A stretch of DNA of 35,510 bases from Flavobacteriaceae bacterium bin25 (GCA_002238525.1 MPMN01000031.1:1-35510), one strand, 5' to 3'. Numbered from the stretch's first letter, positions 25,151 through 35,248 are shown. Made by a program: numbers and translations. The notes: generated from the letters alone by a model not told the origin.

Positions 25151-26461
25151 AGCTTCTTTTTGATTCCCTACCATCAAGAGTTCTTCAGGTTTTTCTAATC
25201 CCTCTTTGATTGCGACCAAAAATCCAACTGATTCGCGGCCGTCGATAATTCGGTGATCATAGGAAACAGCCAGATACATCATTGGCTTGATGACGACTTG
25301 ATTTTCAACAGCAATAGGTCTTGGAATGATATTATGCATACCAAGTATAGCAGACTGAGGTGGATTGATGATTGGAGTAGATAGCATTGACCCAAATACA
25401 CCTCCATTGGTGATAGTAAAGGTTCCACCTGTCATTTCATCTATGGTAAGTTTTCCGTCTCTTGCTTTGGTTGCAAGTCGAACAATTTCTTGTTCAATTT
25501 GAGGGAAAGAGAGAGTTTCAGCGTTTCGAACTACAGGAACCATTAGTCCTCTCGGGCCCGAAACTGCTATGGATATATCATGATAGTCATAAATGATTTG
25601 TTGGTCTCCATCAATCATTGAATTTACCTCTGGGAATTCTTTTAATGCTCGAACCACGGCCTTTGTAAAAAAACTCATAAAACCCAATTTTACACCGTGC
25701 TTTTCCAAAAATATTTCCTTGTAGGTACTTCGAAGATCAAAAATTGGTTGCATATTCACCTCGTTAAACGTCGTCAACATGGCTGTCTGATTTTTTACTG
25801 CAACCAATCTTTGGGCAACTTTACGTCTGAGTGAACTTAGTTTTTTTCGATTAGATGTTCTTTTGATTCCTTGGGGGGGAGTTCCCATAGAGTGGACTGC
25901 TCTCAAGGCATCTTCCTTGGTGATTCTGCCATTTCTACCTGTTCCATTGACTTCTGAGGCGTGAATTCCCTTTTCTGCTAGAATTTTTTTTGCAGCAGGA
26001 GAAGGTATGTTTACTTTTTGAACAACAGCTGATGTGTAATTTGTAGATAGTGGATTTTTCCAATCCTCTGATCGAACATCTGGACGATTTGAAGACAGAG
26101 GCTTATTAAAATCGAGTTGCGATGATGGATTCGATTGATTGCTGAGGCTTGAGGATGCTTGGGTATTTTCTGTAATTAATTCTGTCTTATCAGTATCCTT
26201 ATTTTGTTGGTCATTATCTGAAACAACTGAGGTATTGATTGTGGCGACAACATCTCCAACATTTATAATATCTCCCTCTGAAACCAGAAAGGTGATAGCA
26301 CCACTATTTTCTGAATACAATTCAAGAGTTGCTTTATCAGAATCAAGTTCAGCAATCAGTTGGTTCTTTTTAACGAGGTCGCCATTGTTGACTAAAAGTT
26401 GCGCAATTTCGACTTCTGAGACCGATTCTCCGGGTGATGGTGCTTTAATTTGAATTTCCAT
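25139..26461 (-). CDS. sucB: 2-oxoglutarate dehydrogenase E2, dihydrolipoamide succinyltransferase
   Basis: The succinyl-transferring core of the 2-oxoglutarate dehydrogenase complex in the TCA cycle. The N-terminal lipoyl domain has its lipoyl lysine in [11 protein letters not shown] (about residue 43). A Ser/Asn/Gln-rich hinge (about 85-140) follows, then the peripheral subunit-binding domain ([19 protein letters not shown]). The catalytic domain ends with [16 protein letters not shown] (the HxxxDG active site) and LEKPEELL. It lies 84 bp after sucA, in the same operon. Its 440 residues are full length; the E3 gene is not in the window. Confidence 0.96.
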   Translation of the reverse strand: MEIQIKAPSPGESVSEVEIAQLLVNNGDLVKKNQLIAELDSDKATLELYSENSGAITFLVSEGDIINVGDVVATINTSVVSDNDQQNKDTDKTELITENTQASSSLSNQSNPSSQLDFNKPLSSNRPDVRSEDWKNPLSTNYTSAVVQKVNIPSPAAKKILAEKGIHASEVNGTGRNGRITKEDALRAVHSMGTPPQGIKRTSNRKKLSSLRRKVAQRLVAVKNQTAMLTTFNEVNMQPIFDLRSTYKEIFLEKHGVKLGFMSFFTKAVVRALKEFPEVNSMIDGDQQIIYDYHDISIAVSGPRGLMVPVVRNAETLSFPQIEQEIVRLATKARDGKLTIDEMTGGTFTITNGGVFGSMLSTPIINPPQSAILGMHNIIPRPIAVENQVVIKPMMYLAVSYDHRIIDGRESVGFLVAIKEGLEKPEELLMVGNQKEALGL

Positions 26462-26545
26462 GGTTAAAGGTATTGGTAGGGATTCAACTGGGAGTCCATA
26501 GACATTTGCTTAGTTGTTTTATATCGAATATAAATGTAATTGCTT

Positions 26546-29491
26546 TTATGAGTGAACAGTTAAGGCAAATATATCTATTGATGAGTCAAAAACTGCATTG
26601 AGTATTTGTTTTTGACGTTTTGAATATCTTGTTTTATTTCCGGAAGCAGTAGAACTATAGAACCTTCTGGATACGGGTCTAAACCTGCGTGCTTCTTCTA
26701 ATCTCATCAGTAGAAATGCCCAGACACCCATATTTCGTGGTTCTTCTTGAGCCCAGACAATATCCTGTGTATTCTTATATTGTTTTAATATTTCGCGTAT
26801 TTGGGTTTTGGGAAGAGGGTAAATCTGTTCTAGTCTCACCAGGGCAACATCGTAGCGATTCCTTTTTTCTCTTTCATCATAGAGGTCGTAATAGAATTTG
26901 CCCATACAAAAGACCAATGTCTTACAGTTTTCTGGTTTTACCAGGTTATCGGGTATAATTCTTTTGAAACTTCCGCTTAAAAACTCCTTTCTTTCTGATA
27001 AAACCAAAGGGTGTCTGAGCAAACTTTTGGGTGTAAAAACAATTAATGGCTTACGGTATTCAACTTTCATTTGTCTCCTTAGTACGTGAAAAAAGTTGGC
27101 GGGAGTGGTACAATTAACTACACAGATGTTTCCTCTTGCACACAACTGTAAAAAGCGTTCAATACGCCCTGATGAATGTTCTGCACCTTGTCCCTCATAC
27201 CCGTGGGGTAGAAATAGTACCAACCCATTTTGCACCTTCCATTTGGCTTCTGCTGAGGTGAGGTATTGATCTATAATGATTTGTGCTCCGTTTGCAAAAT
27301 CTCCAAATTGAGCTTCCCAGATAGTCAAGCAATTGGGATCAGCTAGGGCATATCCATACTCAAAGCCCAGTACTCCATATTCGGACAGCAAAGAATTGTA
27401 TACACGAAAATTTCCTTGATTTTGGGTACTGATTTCATTGAGTTGTATGATTTGAATTTCAGCATCTTCGCTTTTGATTATACCGTGTCTATGAGAGAAA
27501 GTTCCTCTTTCGACATCTTGACCTGATATACGCACATTATGGTTTTCCAAAAGCAAGGAACCATAAGCTAGGTGTTCTGCTGTTGCCCAATCAATTTTAT
27601 GGGTTTGGTAGAGCATTTTCTTTCGTTCTTTGATCAATCGAAGAATTTGCCTCAAAAATTGATGATCATCAGGAAGACGTGTCAATGCTTTAGCCACCTT
27701 TAGAAAGTCTTGTTCTCTTATTCCGGTTTGGATGTCCAGGAATGTATCTTCTTCTTCTACATGGCGGTATGCTTTCCAAACATTTTCCATAAAAGCAGTA
27801 ATAACTGGTCCAAGCGTATCTTTTCGAGAATCTTCGTGGCGTTCAGACAAGTAAGCCTCATATTCTTGTTCAATTAATTCGATATCTCTATCTTTAATAG
27901 AGTTTTCCTTTTTCAGTTGGTTGGCATAAATTTCTTTTGGATTTGGATGTTTGGCTATTATTTTGTATAGTTTTGGCTGTGTAAATCGTGGTTCATCTCC
28001 TTCATTATGTCCATACTTTCGGTACCCTAATAGATCTATAAAAACATCTGATTTGAATCGGGATCTGTATTTCAGGGCAAAAACCGAAGCATGTACAACG
28101 GCTTCAACATTATCGGCATTAACATGTAGTACTAGTGATCTTGTTATTTTGGCTACATCTGTACAATAGGTACTAGATCTTCCGTCCTGGTAATCGGTAG
28201 TAAAACCTATTTGGTTATTCACGACAATATGGATGGTTCCGCCAACTTGGTACCCTTTGAGTTCGGCCATTTGAACTAATTCGTATGCCAATCCTTGTCC
28301 GGCAATTGCGGCATCACCGTGAATTACAATAGATAGTACTTTTCCATTATCTCTATGATGATCTCTATCGATTTTTGCTCTAGCTATTCCTTGAACAATT
28401 GATCCAACTGCCTCTAGGTGTGATGGATTCGGGGCTAGAGTTAGTTTTACTCTTTTCCCTTTTTTGGTCAGTCGATTTGAAGTCCAACCCAAATGGTATT
28501 TAACATCACCATCGAAAGAACTGTCTTGGTAATCTTTTCTTTCAAATTCATTAAAAATATCTACTGGAGATTTTCCAAATACATTTGCTAAAACATTGAG
28601 GCGTCCTCTGTGGGCCATTCCAACTACAAAGTCAATAATTCCCTCATCAGCACCTGATTCAATAATAGAATCTAATGCGGGGATAAGCGATTCACCACCT
28701 TCTAGGGAAAACCTTTTTTCCCCGACATATTTTCTATGGATAAAACTTTCAAAAGCAACCGCTTGATTTAGTTTTTGGAGTATTTCAATTTTTTGATTTT
28801 GGGTAAATATCGTCCGATTTTCATTGGCATGGATATACTTTTGAATGAAATCTATTTTCCGTCCACTTCTTATATACAAATATTCTATACCAATTGCTTC
28901 ACAATAGATAGATTCTAGATGCTCAATTATTTTTTCAAGTGTTGTGGTACCTATTCCGAGTAATTCACCTGCTTTAAACTTTTTCCTGAGGTCCATTTTA
29001 TTAAGACCAAAGTTTTCAATATCAAGGGATGGGAAATAGTATCTTCTTTTTCGGACTGGATTGGTTTTGGTGAAAAGATGCCCTCGAGTCCTATAGTCAA
29101 TCGTCAAATTGATTACTTGAAATTCTTTCCTCAGGTGCTGAGAGACTTCATCTTTTTCTACTGCTGCTGATTTGGTTGAATGATCAATATTTTCAACACT
29201 TACATCTGTGGATTGTCCATTTTCTATTGGTTCATTATTTTGTTCTTTAACTATCTCAGTAAGTCGTTCCTCTCTGGAGGGAACCCTATCGAAAACTCTG
29301 TCAGTTACTGGTTTTTGAATTTGTTGTCCATCAGTGGGGGAATAATACTGGGATTCTTCAGATGCAAAATCGTATCCTTGGAAAAAGGCTCTCCATGATG
29401 GTTCTAAATTATCGGGATCTTCAAGATATTGATGATAAAGCTCTTCAACAAACGAATTGTGTACGGCGTTTAAAAATGAAAATCTATCCAT
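26546..29491 (-). CDS. sucA: 2-oxoglutarate dehydrogenase E1 component
   Basis: The thiamine-diphosphate-dependent decarboxylase of the complex. From ATG 29491 the protein has 981 residues and opens MDRFSFLNAVHNSFVEELY, the typical flavobacterial N-terminal segment for E2 binding; a TTG 15 bp upstream is less likely. A charged linker (about residues 70-115) is followed by core motifs: GMAHRGRLNVLANVFGK, HGDAAIAGQGLAYE, GHNEGDEPRFTQP and LPHGYEGQGAEHSSGRIERF (20 residues). The pyrimidine and transketolase-C domains are complete. It is the first gene of a sucA-sucB operon; upstream lies a transposon-rich region that starts about 180 bp before the start codon. Confidence 0.97.
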   Translation of the reverse strand: MDRFSFLNAVHNSFVEELYHQYLEDPDNLEPSWRAFFQGYDFASEESQYYSPTDGQQIQKPVTDRVFDRVPSREERLTEIVKEQNNEPIENGQSTDVSVENIDHSTKSAAVEKDEVSQHLRKEFQVINLTIDYRTRGHLFTKTNPVRKRRYYFPSLDIENFGLNKMDLRKKFKAGELLGIGTTTLEKIIEHLESIYCEAIGIEYLYIRSGRKIDFIQKYIHANENRTIFTQNQKIEILQKLNQAVAFESFIHRKYVGEKRFSLEGGESLIPALDSIIESGADEGIIDFVVGMAHRGRLNVLANVFGKSPVDIFNEFERKDYQDSSFDGDVKYHLGWTSNRLTKKGKRVKLTLAPNPSHLEAVGSIVQGIARAKIDRDHHRDNGKVLSIVIHGDAAIAGQGLAYELVQMAELKGYQVGGTIHIVVNNQIGFTTDYQDGRSSTYCTDVAKITRSLVLHVNADNVEAVVHASVFALKYRSRFKSDVFIDLLGYRKYGHNEGDEPRFTQPKLYKIIAKHPNPKEIYANQLKKENSIKDRDIELIEQEYEAYLSERHEDSRKDTLGPVITAFMENVWKAYRHVEEEDTFLDIQTGIREQDFLKVAKALTRLPDDHQFLRQILRLIKERKKMLYQTHKIDWATAEHLAYGSLLLENHNVRISGQDVERGTFSHRHGIIKSEDAEIQIIQLNEISTQNQGNFRVYNSLLSEYGVLGFEYGYALADPNCLTIWEAQFGDFANGAQIIIDQYLTSAEAKWKVQNGLVLFLPHGYEGQGAEHSSGRIERFLQLCARGNICVVNCTTPANFFHVLRRQMKVEYRKPLIVFTPKSLLRHPLVLSERKEFLSGSFKRIIPDNLVKPENCKTLVFCMGKFYYDLYDEREKRNRYDVALVRLEQIYPLPKTQIREILKQYKNTQDIVWAQEEPRNMGVWAFLLMRLEEARRFRPVSRRFYSSTASGNKTRYSKRQKQILNAVFDSSIDIFALTVHS

Positions 29492-29673
29492 TATTTCTAT
29501 CTTCAAAGTAATATACGAAATTAGTGAAAATTCAACCGTTATATTCTGCTATTCTTACTCCCAAATTCACCAAAGTGATAGGTCTCGTTATGAATGAAGT
29601 AATGGTGATGATTTTTTTAACTTCTTTGAAAAACAAAGTAAGGTCAAAGCGTTTCGACTTAATTAATTTTAGT

Positions 29674-29769
29674 GGCTCTAATTGCTTTGTTGTGGAATGA
29701 AACAAAAAGGTTTAACTATATATTTTAGAAAATAAAGTCATTCCTTTTAACTATTTTTGTATTAAGATT
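29674..29769 (+). repeat. Solitary transposon left end (copy C), interrupted by IS1595 copy 3
   Basis: It begins GGCTCTAATTGCTTTG and matches almost base for base the left 95 bp of the 410-bp element at 13857, up to CTTTTAACTATTTTTGTA. IS1595 copy 3 starts exactly where homology stops. No continuation of the element is seen beyond that IS, so the distal part was lost. Confidence 0.75.
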
Positions 29770-29860
29770 TTTTGAGGTCATCATTTTCGCTATACCAGAT
29801 TTTTTTGGTCGTACGTTTTATTGATATGGAAGTTCTTTGACGTAGATACATTAAAAATAA

Positions 29861-29966
29861 GCTCTAATTACTTTGTTGTAGAAACATTGAAAAGAAAATA
29901 AAAAGTTCTATTATAGTTGATTACAAAATAAACAAAAAGTCATTCCTGTTGATTATTTTCCTAATA
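29861..29966 (+). repeat. Internal leader repeat of IS1595 copy 3
   Basis: GCTCTAATTACTTTGTTG and the next ~90 bp resemble the solitary repeats at 1395, 13857 and 29674, so two related end-like sequences sit within 200 bp here. Confidence 0.6.
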
Positions 29967-29973
29967 AGATTTA

Positions 29974-30003
29974 TTGAGATTTGCCTATAATTTCATATCT
30001 TTG
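29974..30003 (+). promoter_or_regulatory. Transposase promoter of IS1595 copy 3
   Basis: TTG (29974-29976), 19-nt spacer, TATCTTTG (29996-30003): an exact fit to the Bacteroidota -33/-7 pattern, 22 nt before the ATG. Confidence 0.65.
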
Positions 30004-30025
30004 ATGCTTATAAATACACACTATT

Positions 30026-30913
30026 ATGAATATTTTTAAAGGTCAAAACCTCTTAGAGTTTACTGCACGCTTCCAAACGGACTTAGATTGCAAGAAATAC
30101 CTCTCCGAAATCAAATGGAAAAAAGGCTTCAAATGTGTCAAATGTGGACACAAAGCTTGTCAGGTACGCAAGGATTTTTCCCGGACGTGCAACATCTGTA
30201 GTCATACCGAGTCAGCTACAGCCAATACCTTGTTCCACAAGGTGAAGTTCGGTGTACGCAAGGCTTTTTTCATCTGCTTTGAGATGTCTACCACCACCAA
30301 GAGTCTTTCTGCACGATACACAGCTGTTCGCTATGAAGTGACTCAAAACACTGCCCGTCTTTTCATGCACAAAGTCAGAGAGGCTATGGAATCTAGTGGC
30401 AAGTACCCTATGGATGGTATAGTACACGTGGACGAGTTCGTTCTGGGTGGAGTGGAACAAGGAAAGATAGGGCGTAGCTATCATGCCAAGAGAAAGAAAG
30501 CAGTAACAGCGGTACAGCTAACCAAGAAGGGAAAGGTTAGGCGTATGTATGCCATGGGCATAGAAGATTTTTCAGCAGGATCCCTTGAGTCCATCTTTGT
30601 CAACCATATCAGTAAGTCTGCCCAGATAACCACTGATAAGTGGAAAGGATATAAACCAATAGCCAAGGCTTATAACATTACCCAGATTGAGAGCAACAAT
30701 GGACTCAATTTTAAGGCTCTTCATACGATGAACCACCAGATAAAGTCTTGGATACGTACCACTTATTCCTGGGTAAGCGACTTCCATCTGGATAGATACT
30801 TCAATGAGTTCTGTTTCAGAATAAATCGTTCACAGAGTAAAGAGACGATATTCAATAATCTGGTTACAAAAATGGTGTACAAGGACAAAGTCTATCAAAA
30901 ATATCTGATATAG
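30026..30913 (+). CDS. IS1595-family transposase (copy 3)
   Basis: A 295-residue transposase with the same layout as the copy 2 protein: zinc ribbon at about 33-60, then the ISXO2-like DDE domain with VHVDEFVLGG and TTDKWKGYK. Differences from copy 2 are single-residue changes. The one most worth noting is HTMNHQIKSW here against HTMIHQIKSW in copy 2, in the region expected to hold the third catalytic residue. The promoter of this copy has the better -7 match. The gene is intact and probably active. Confidence 0.93.
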   Translation: MNIFKGQNLLEFTARFQTDLDCKKYLSEIKWKKGFKCVKCGHKACQVRKDFSRTCNICSHTESATANTLFHKVKFGVRKAFFICFEMSTTTKSLSARYTAVRYEVTQNTARLFMHKVREAMESSGKYPMDGIVHVDEFVLGGVEQGKIGRSYHAKRKKAVTAVQLTKKGKVRRMYAMGIEDFSAGSLESIFVNHISKSAQITTDKWKGYKPIAKAYNITQIESNNGLNFKALHTMNHQIKSWIRTTYSWVSDFHLDRYFNEFCFRINRSQSKETIFNNLVTKMVYKDKVYQKYLI

Positions 30914-30940
30914 CGAAAATGATGACCTCAAAAAAATAAA

Positions 30941-32248
30941 TTGGAAAATAAGACCTTAGATAGTCTCTACATAAGTAAAGACATAGAATATACAACAAGA
31001 ATTGACGATAATTTGTCAAGTTTAGTCAACTTCTCAAAATCAAAAGAACAACCTTTTCAGAGGTGGTTTTATTACCAGGAAGGGTACTCTTCAGAGCTAA
31101 TTGAATATTTATTTGATTATTTAAATGTAAGAAAGAATAAAAACCCTTTGATATTTGATCCATTCAGTGGATCAGGCAGTACTCTTGTTGCTAGTCAAAA
31201 CAACAACTTTAGATCAATAGGAATTGAGATAAACCCATTAAGCTCATTTATCACAAAAACTAAAATTGGCACATATGATCAAAATGATTTTGATTTTATT
31301 AAGAGTATAAATTTACCATTCCCTGAGGTTAGTGAAAATGTTTACGACAAATACGAGTTGTCCATAATTAGAAAGTTATATTCTGTTGAGACATTATCAA
31401 AAATTGAATTGATAAAAGTTTCGATAGCCAAACTGCCCAATGAAAAATCAAAATTAATTGGCAAAACAGCATTATTATCTATTCTTGGAAAAGTATCAAA
31501 CTATAAAAAAGGCGGTAATGGGTTAAAGAAGAAAAATTTCCGGAAAAAGAAAAATCAAAAATTTGATGTTTATCAAGAATTTAGAGAAAAAGTGTCTCAA
31601 ATCATAGATGATTTAAGGAATAAGAAAGGGAAATCAGAGGCTATAGTATATAACAATGATGTTAGAGAAATAAATAGTTTGATAGATGATAATAGTTTAG
31701 ATTTAACTATTTTCTCTCCGCCATATGTAAATTGTTTTGATTATTTTGAAGTATACAAAATAGAACTTTGGGTAGGGGAATTTGTTTCTAGTTACAAAGA
31801 GTTGAGAAGTTTAAGAAAATCAGCTTTAACCTCCAACTTGAATGCAGATCTTAAAAGAAATGGAAGTCAAGAATTAATTAATTCTAATCTTTTAAAGGAG
31901 TACCTGAAAGAGTTAAATTTAAGTGTTTTATGGGATAAAAGAATCCCTAAAATGATTATTTTATATTTTTTAGAAATGCAATCATTTTTAGAAGTTCTTT
32001 ACAAGAAACAAAAAGAAAGTAGTTCTATAGCTATTGTTGTTGGCAATTCAGCCTATGGCGGGATGCCTGTTTCTACAGATTTAATTCTTTCAGAAATTTC
32101 CGAAAATATTGGATTTAAAGTAAAGGAAATTATTGTTGCAAGAAAGAATGAGACATCTTCTCAACAGTATAAAAAAATTGGAGACATGGTTAAGTATATA
32201 AGAGAGTCAATAATTATTTTAGAAAAACAGAAAAATGATACAAGTTGA
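30941..32248 (+). CDS. Amino-DNA methyltransferase 1 of an R-M island (SPPY type)
   Basis: A 435-residue DNA methyltransferase. The SAM-binding motif I is DPFSGSGSTLVAS (about residues 73-85) with IGIEINP after it. The catalytic motif IV is FSPPYVNCFDYFEV (about 263-276), giving the order I ... IV with about 190 residues between, which contain a lysine-rich loop (KKKNFRKKKNQK) that may be part of target recognition. SPPY is most often N4-cytosine specific, though adenine enzymes occur. The start is TTG at 30941, only 7 bp after IS1595 copy 3; a stop lies just upstream in that frame. The original start or promoter may therefore have been lost to the insertion. It overlaps the next methyltransferase by 14 bp. 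Confidence 0.82.
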   Translation: MENKTLDSLYISKDIEYTTRIDDNLSSLVNFSKSKEQPFQRWFYYQEGYSSELIEYLFDYLNVRKNKNPLIFDPFSGSGSTLVASQNNNFRSIGIEINPLSSFITKTKIGTYDQNDFDFIKSINLPFPEVSENVYDKYELSIIRKLYSVETLSKIELIKVSIAKLPNEKSKLIGKTALLSILGKVSNYKKGGNGLKKKNFRKKKNQKFDVYQEFREKVSQIIDDLRNKKGKSEAIVYNNDVREINSLIDDNSLDLTIFSPPYVNCFDYFEVYKIELWVGEFVSSYKELRSLRKSALTSNLNADLKRNGSQELINSNLLKEYLKELNLSVLWDKRIPKMIILYFLEMQSFLEVLYKKQKESSSIAIVVGNSAYGGMPVSTDLILSEISENIGFKVKEIIVARKNETSSQQYKKIGDMVKYIRESIIILEKQKNDTS

Positions 32249-33497
32249 TATACTTCCTCATAATGATAAAATTAATGATGGTGATGTATTTGAGATAAAC
32301 ACTAAGAATGTATCTTACTTTTCTCATTCATTTTTTAAATATCCAGCAAAATTTATTCCTCAAATTCCGAATTGGGCAATTAAAAATTTCACTGAAGAAG
32401 AAGATTATGTTCTTGATTGTTTCATGGGATCTGGGACTACTTTGTTAGAAAGCACTTTACTAAATAGAATCCCATTAGGAGTAGATTTCGACAAATTGAG
32501 TGTTTTACTTACAAAAGTAAAATGCACTCCTTTAAGTGAGTTACAAATAGCGGTAGTATTAAATTTCTGTGCATCTTTAGATTATGATGAAAGACATGAT
32601 TTTGATTTACCAAATTTCAAAAACATAGGATCTTGGTTTTCTAAAGAAACTATTAAAAAATTAAACTATTTGTATGATAAGATATCCAATTCTAATTTGG
32701 ATTCTGCTTCTAAAGATTTTCTTTTCATTTGTTTTGTTAGTATTGTGCGGAAAACATCTTTTTCAGATGAACAATCTCCTAAGCCATATGTTTCCAAAAA
32801 ACACCCGAAAACACCTTTAGATCCTGCGGACATTTTTTCTAAATTTTCCAAAATTGCAAAAAATTATTTGTTTAAATTTGAAGATGATTATTCAATTCAC
32901 GAACCACCGCAGTTTATAGGCAATGATGCAAAGAGTTTTACTTGTAAGAAATACTTGTCAAAGATTGATTTAGTTTGTTGTTCACCTCCATATATAAATG
33001 CTTTTGATTATGTTCGGGTTTTAAGTTTGGAAAACATATGGTTAAGAAACTTAGATGACAATAGTATTATTTCTCATAAAATGAAACAAATAGGAACTGA
33101 ACAGATTTATTCTAAAGATTATAATAAGTTTCCTTTGGAAATTGGTATAAAGGAATTAGATAATGTAATTCAGAGAATCTTTGAATTAGATAAAAAGAGA
33201 GCACATGTAGTGCTTTTGTATTTTCTTCAAATGAAAGAAACTATTATCAATATTTACAAACACCTAAAAAAAGGGGGGTATTTTGTTTTGGTGGTTGGTA
33301 ACTCTGTCATAAGAGGCGTTGAAGTAAATGCATCCAAATATTTAGGGGATCTTTCTAAAAAAGAAGGATTTCATCATTTAAAAACGTTTTCTTATTTGAT
33401 TAAAACACCGTATTTGCGGATTCCGAGAAAATCAAATGGTGGGCTTATAAAATATGACCGTGTAATCGTGTTAAAAAAGGATGACACAAAAAAGTAG
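32235..33497 (+). CDS. Amino-DNA methyltransferase 2 of an R-M island (SPPY type)
   Basis: A 420-residue paralogue of the preceding enzyme. Motif I is LDCFMGSGTTLLES with PLGVDFD following, and motif IV is CCSPPYINAFDYVRV (about residues 251-265). KYPAKFIPQIPNWAI near the N-terminus is a conserved element of this group. Two tandem methyltransferases are what an asymmetric (type IIS) target requires, one per strand. It overlaps both neighbours (14 bp and 17 bp), so the three genes form one translationally coupled unit. No lesion is visible. Confidence 0.85.
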   Translation: MIQVDILPHNDKINDGDVFEINTKNVSYFSHSFFKYPAKFIPQIPNWAIKNFTEEEDYVLDCFMGSGTTLLESTLLNRIPLGVDFDKLSVLLTKVKCTPLSELQIAVVLNFCASLDYDERHDFDLPNFKNIGSWFSKETIKKLNYLYDKISNSNLDSASKDFLFICFVSIVRKTSFSDEQSPKPYVSKKHPKTPLDPADIFSKFSKIAKNYLFKFEDDYSIHEPPQFIGNDAKSFTCKKYLSKIDLVCCSPPYINAFDYVRVLSLENIWLRNLDDNSIISHKMKQIGTEQIYSKDYNKFPLEIGIKELDNVIQRIFELDKKRAHVVLLYFLQMKETIINIYKHLKKGGYFVLVVGNSVIRGVEVNASKYLGDLSKKEGFHHLKTFSYLIKTPYLRIPRKSNGGLIKYDRVIVLKKDDTKK

Positions 33498-35248
33498 AGA
33501 TAAAGAGTATTGGTTAATACCAAAAAGAGCAAATCTGCACCAGTCAGTTTACTTGCTAAAGGGGATTGTTGAATTGGGATACAATAATCGGGCTTGGAAC
33601 ACATCAAAACAAGACCGATTAGGATCGTATCTTGGAAAAAACGGTTCTACAAACTCTGGCAAAAACATAAGACCTCAATCACTAAGGACATTATTTGCTA
33701 GTATTCCTCAGTTTTTTGGATTAGCTTACATAGATACAAATACAACACCAGACACAATTGTTGTAACAAAATGTGGATTAAATCTTATTGAAGAATTTAG
33801 TGATTATTTTGAAAGTTATAATTGTTCAAATTTGAGAGAATCTGAAAAAGAAAATCTTCACATAAGTTCATCTAAGGTTTTTACTCAACAATTCATTAAA
33901 CTTCAAATTACAAATCCCATAATATTGAAAGAACTGTGAAAACATTTTCATTTTTCCTTTAGTTTACATCCTTAAGATACTTAAACACACCAAATATTTA
34001 ACCAACGAAGAAATAGCACTTTATGTTTTTAGATCTAATCGCCAGGATTTAGTGGATTTTACAGTCCAGGAAATTTTAAATTTTCGAGGACTCTCTTATT
34101 CCTCACAAGAGTTACTTGTAAATAAGTTTAAAGGAACTCATCTCGGTAATATATCATTAGTTCAAGCACCATCATCTAGATACTTTCAAAAGTTATGTGT
34201 TTTAACAGGAGTTATCTGTAAAGGGTCAATGACATTAAATAATCCCATAACCGAAGAAAAAAGAAGGGTAACTAAAATTGAAATTGATAAATCGAAAGAG
34301 GAGGAGGTAAATAAAATTATAGATGGGTTTTCAAATGAAACATATGACTTTAGAGATAATATCTCTCTTTGGATAGACTATATAGGTGATCCTGAAGTAA
34401 AACAGACACCTAAGACTAAGTTTATTTATAATAAAACCAATCAAGATCTATTAGTTACAATCCACACTAACAAAAATTCAATTATAGGAGAATTGATCAT
34501 GGCTGGTAAGTCAATTAATTTTCCTGTTGTTGAAAATAAAACTTATGAGGTTTTAATTTATGACACTAGAGGGAATATTATTCAATCTAAAGAAATCAAT
34601 TTTGTTGATGTTGATATTTCTATTACTACGTCATTAAATATTAAACCAATAACAAAAGACACTTTATACTACGTAAATGAAATTAATGATCACATTGATT
34701 CTAAAAACTTCTCCCATAAATATTCTAAATATCTAAGTGTTATAAAAAACGTTTTTAATAAGGATTATTTGACAAGTAAAAACTTAAGGGGAGCAAGATT
34801 AGAATATTTGTTTTATAAACTTTTATGCGTTTTTGAAGAAAGACTAACAATTGATGACATTGTCTGGAATGGTCAGCTTAATGAATTTGGAATACCCACT
34901 CCCTCACCAGGTGGTCCTAAAGGGAACCCTGATATATTATTATTCAAAGAAAATAAAGTTGTAGTTTTTGAGTTGACAACAATAAAACCTAAATCTGAAC
35001 AGTGGAAAGCTGAAGGAGCATCAGTTCCGGATCATTTGATTGAAATGAAATCTAGATATCCTAACAATCAAATTATTGGTGTTTATTTAGCACCTATAAT
35101 TCATGAAGAAAGAGTTACAAAACCTATGATTTCAAGACTTTCAAACACAGGAATTAACTTAAAGTGTATAGATATTAAAACTTTTTTATTTGAACTTGAA
35201 AACAACATTAGTGACGATGAAGAGTTCAATAGGTTTTTGGGAGCCTGA
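33481..35248 (+). pseudogene. AlwI-like type IIS restriction endonuclease, frameshifted
   Basis: Two frames together make one protein of about 588 residues. The first (33481-33939) opens with YWLIPKRANLHQSVYLLKG and IRPQSLRTLFASIPQFFGL and ends QITNPIILKEL. The second frame is open from 33929, reading NCENIFIFPLVYILKILKHT and LTNEEIALYVFRSNRQDLV well before the GTG at 34052. Its C-terminal nuclease domain has RGARLEYLFYKLL, GNPDILLFKENKVVVFELT and WKAEGASVPDHL, the pattern of AlwI/BstNBI-type PD-(D/E)XK nucleases. The break lies at 33929-33936 (GAAAGAAC); one A fewer would restore the frame. AlwI itself recognises GGATC, but the target here is unknown. Sequencing error or programmed shifting are alternatives. 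Confidence 0.72.
33929..33936 (+). other. Site of the endonuclease frameshift
   Basis: Upstream frame is open until TGA at 33937-33939; downstream frame opens just after TGA at 33926-33928. The shift must fall in these 8 bases, within an A-rich run, so a one-base insertion is the simplest lesion. Confidence 0.75.

Larger units (their letters stand above)
29770..30933 (+). mobile_element. IS1595-family insertion sequence, copy 3 (complete)
   Basis: This 1164-bp element has both inverted ends in the CGC variant (TTTTGAGGTCATCATTTTCG...). It contains the internal leader repeat at 29861 and one full transposase gene. The flanks TTAAGATT and AAATAAAT are not an 8-bp duplication, so this copy too seems rearranged since insertion. 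It ends 7 bp before the start of a methyltransferase gene and, with copy 4, brackets the R-M genes as direct repeats. Confidence 0.92.
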
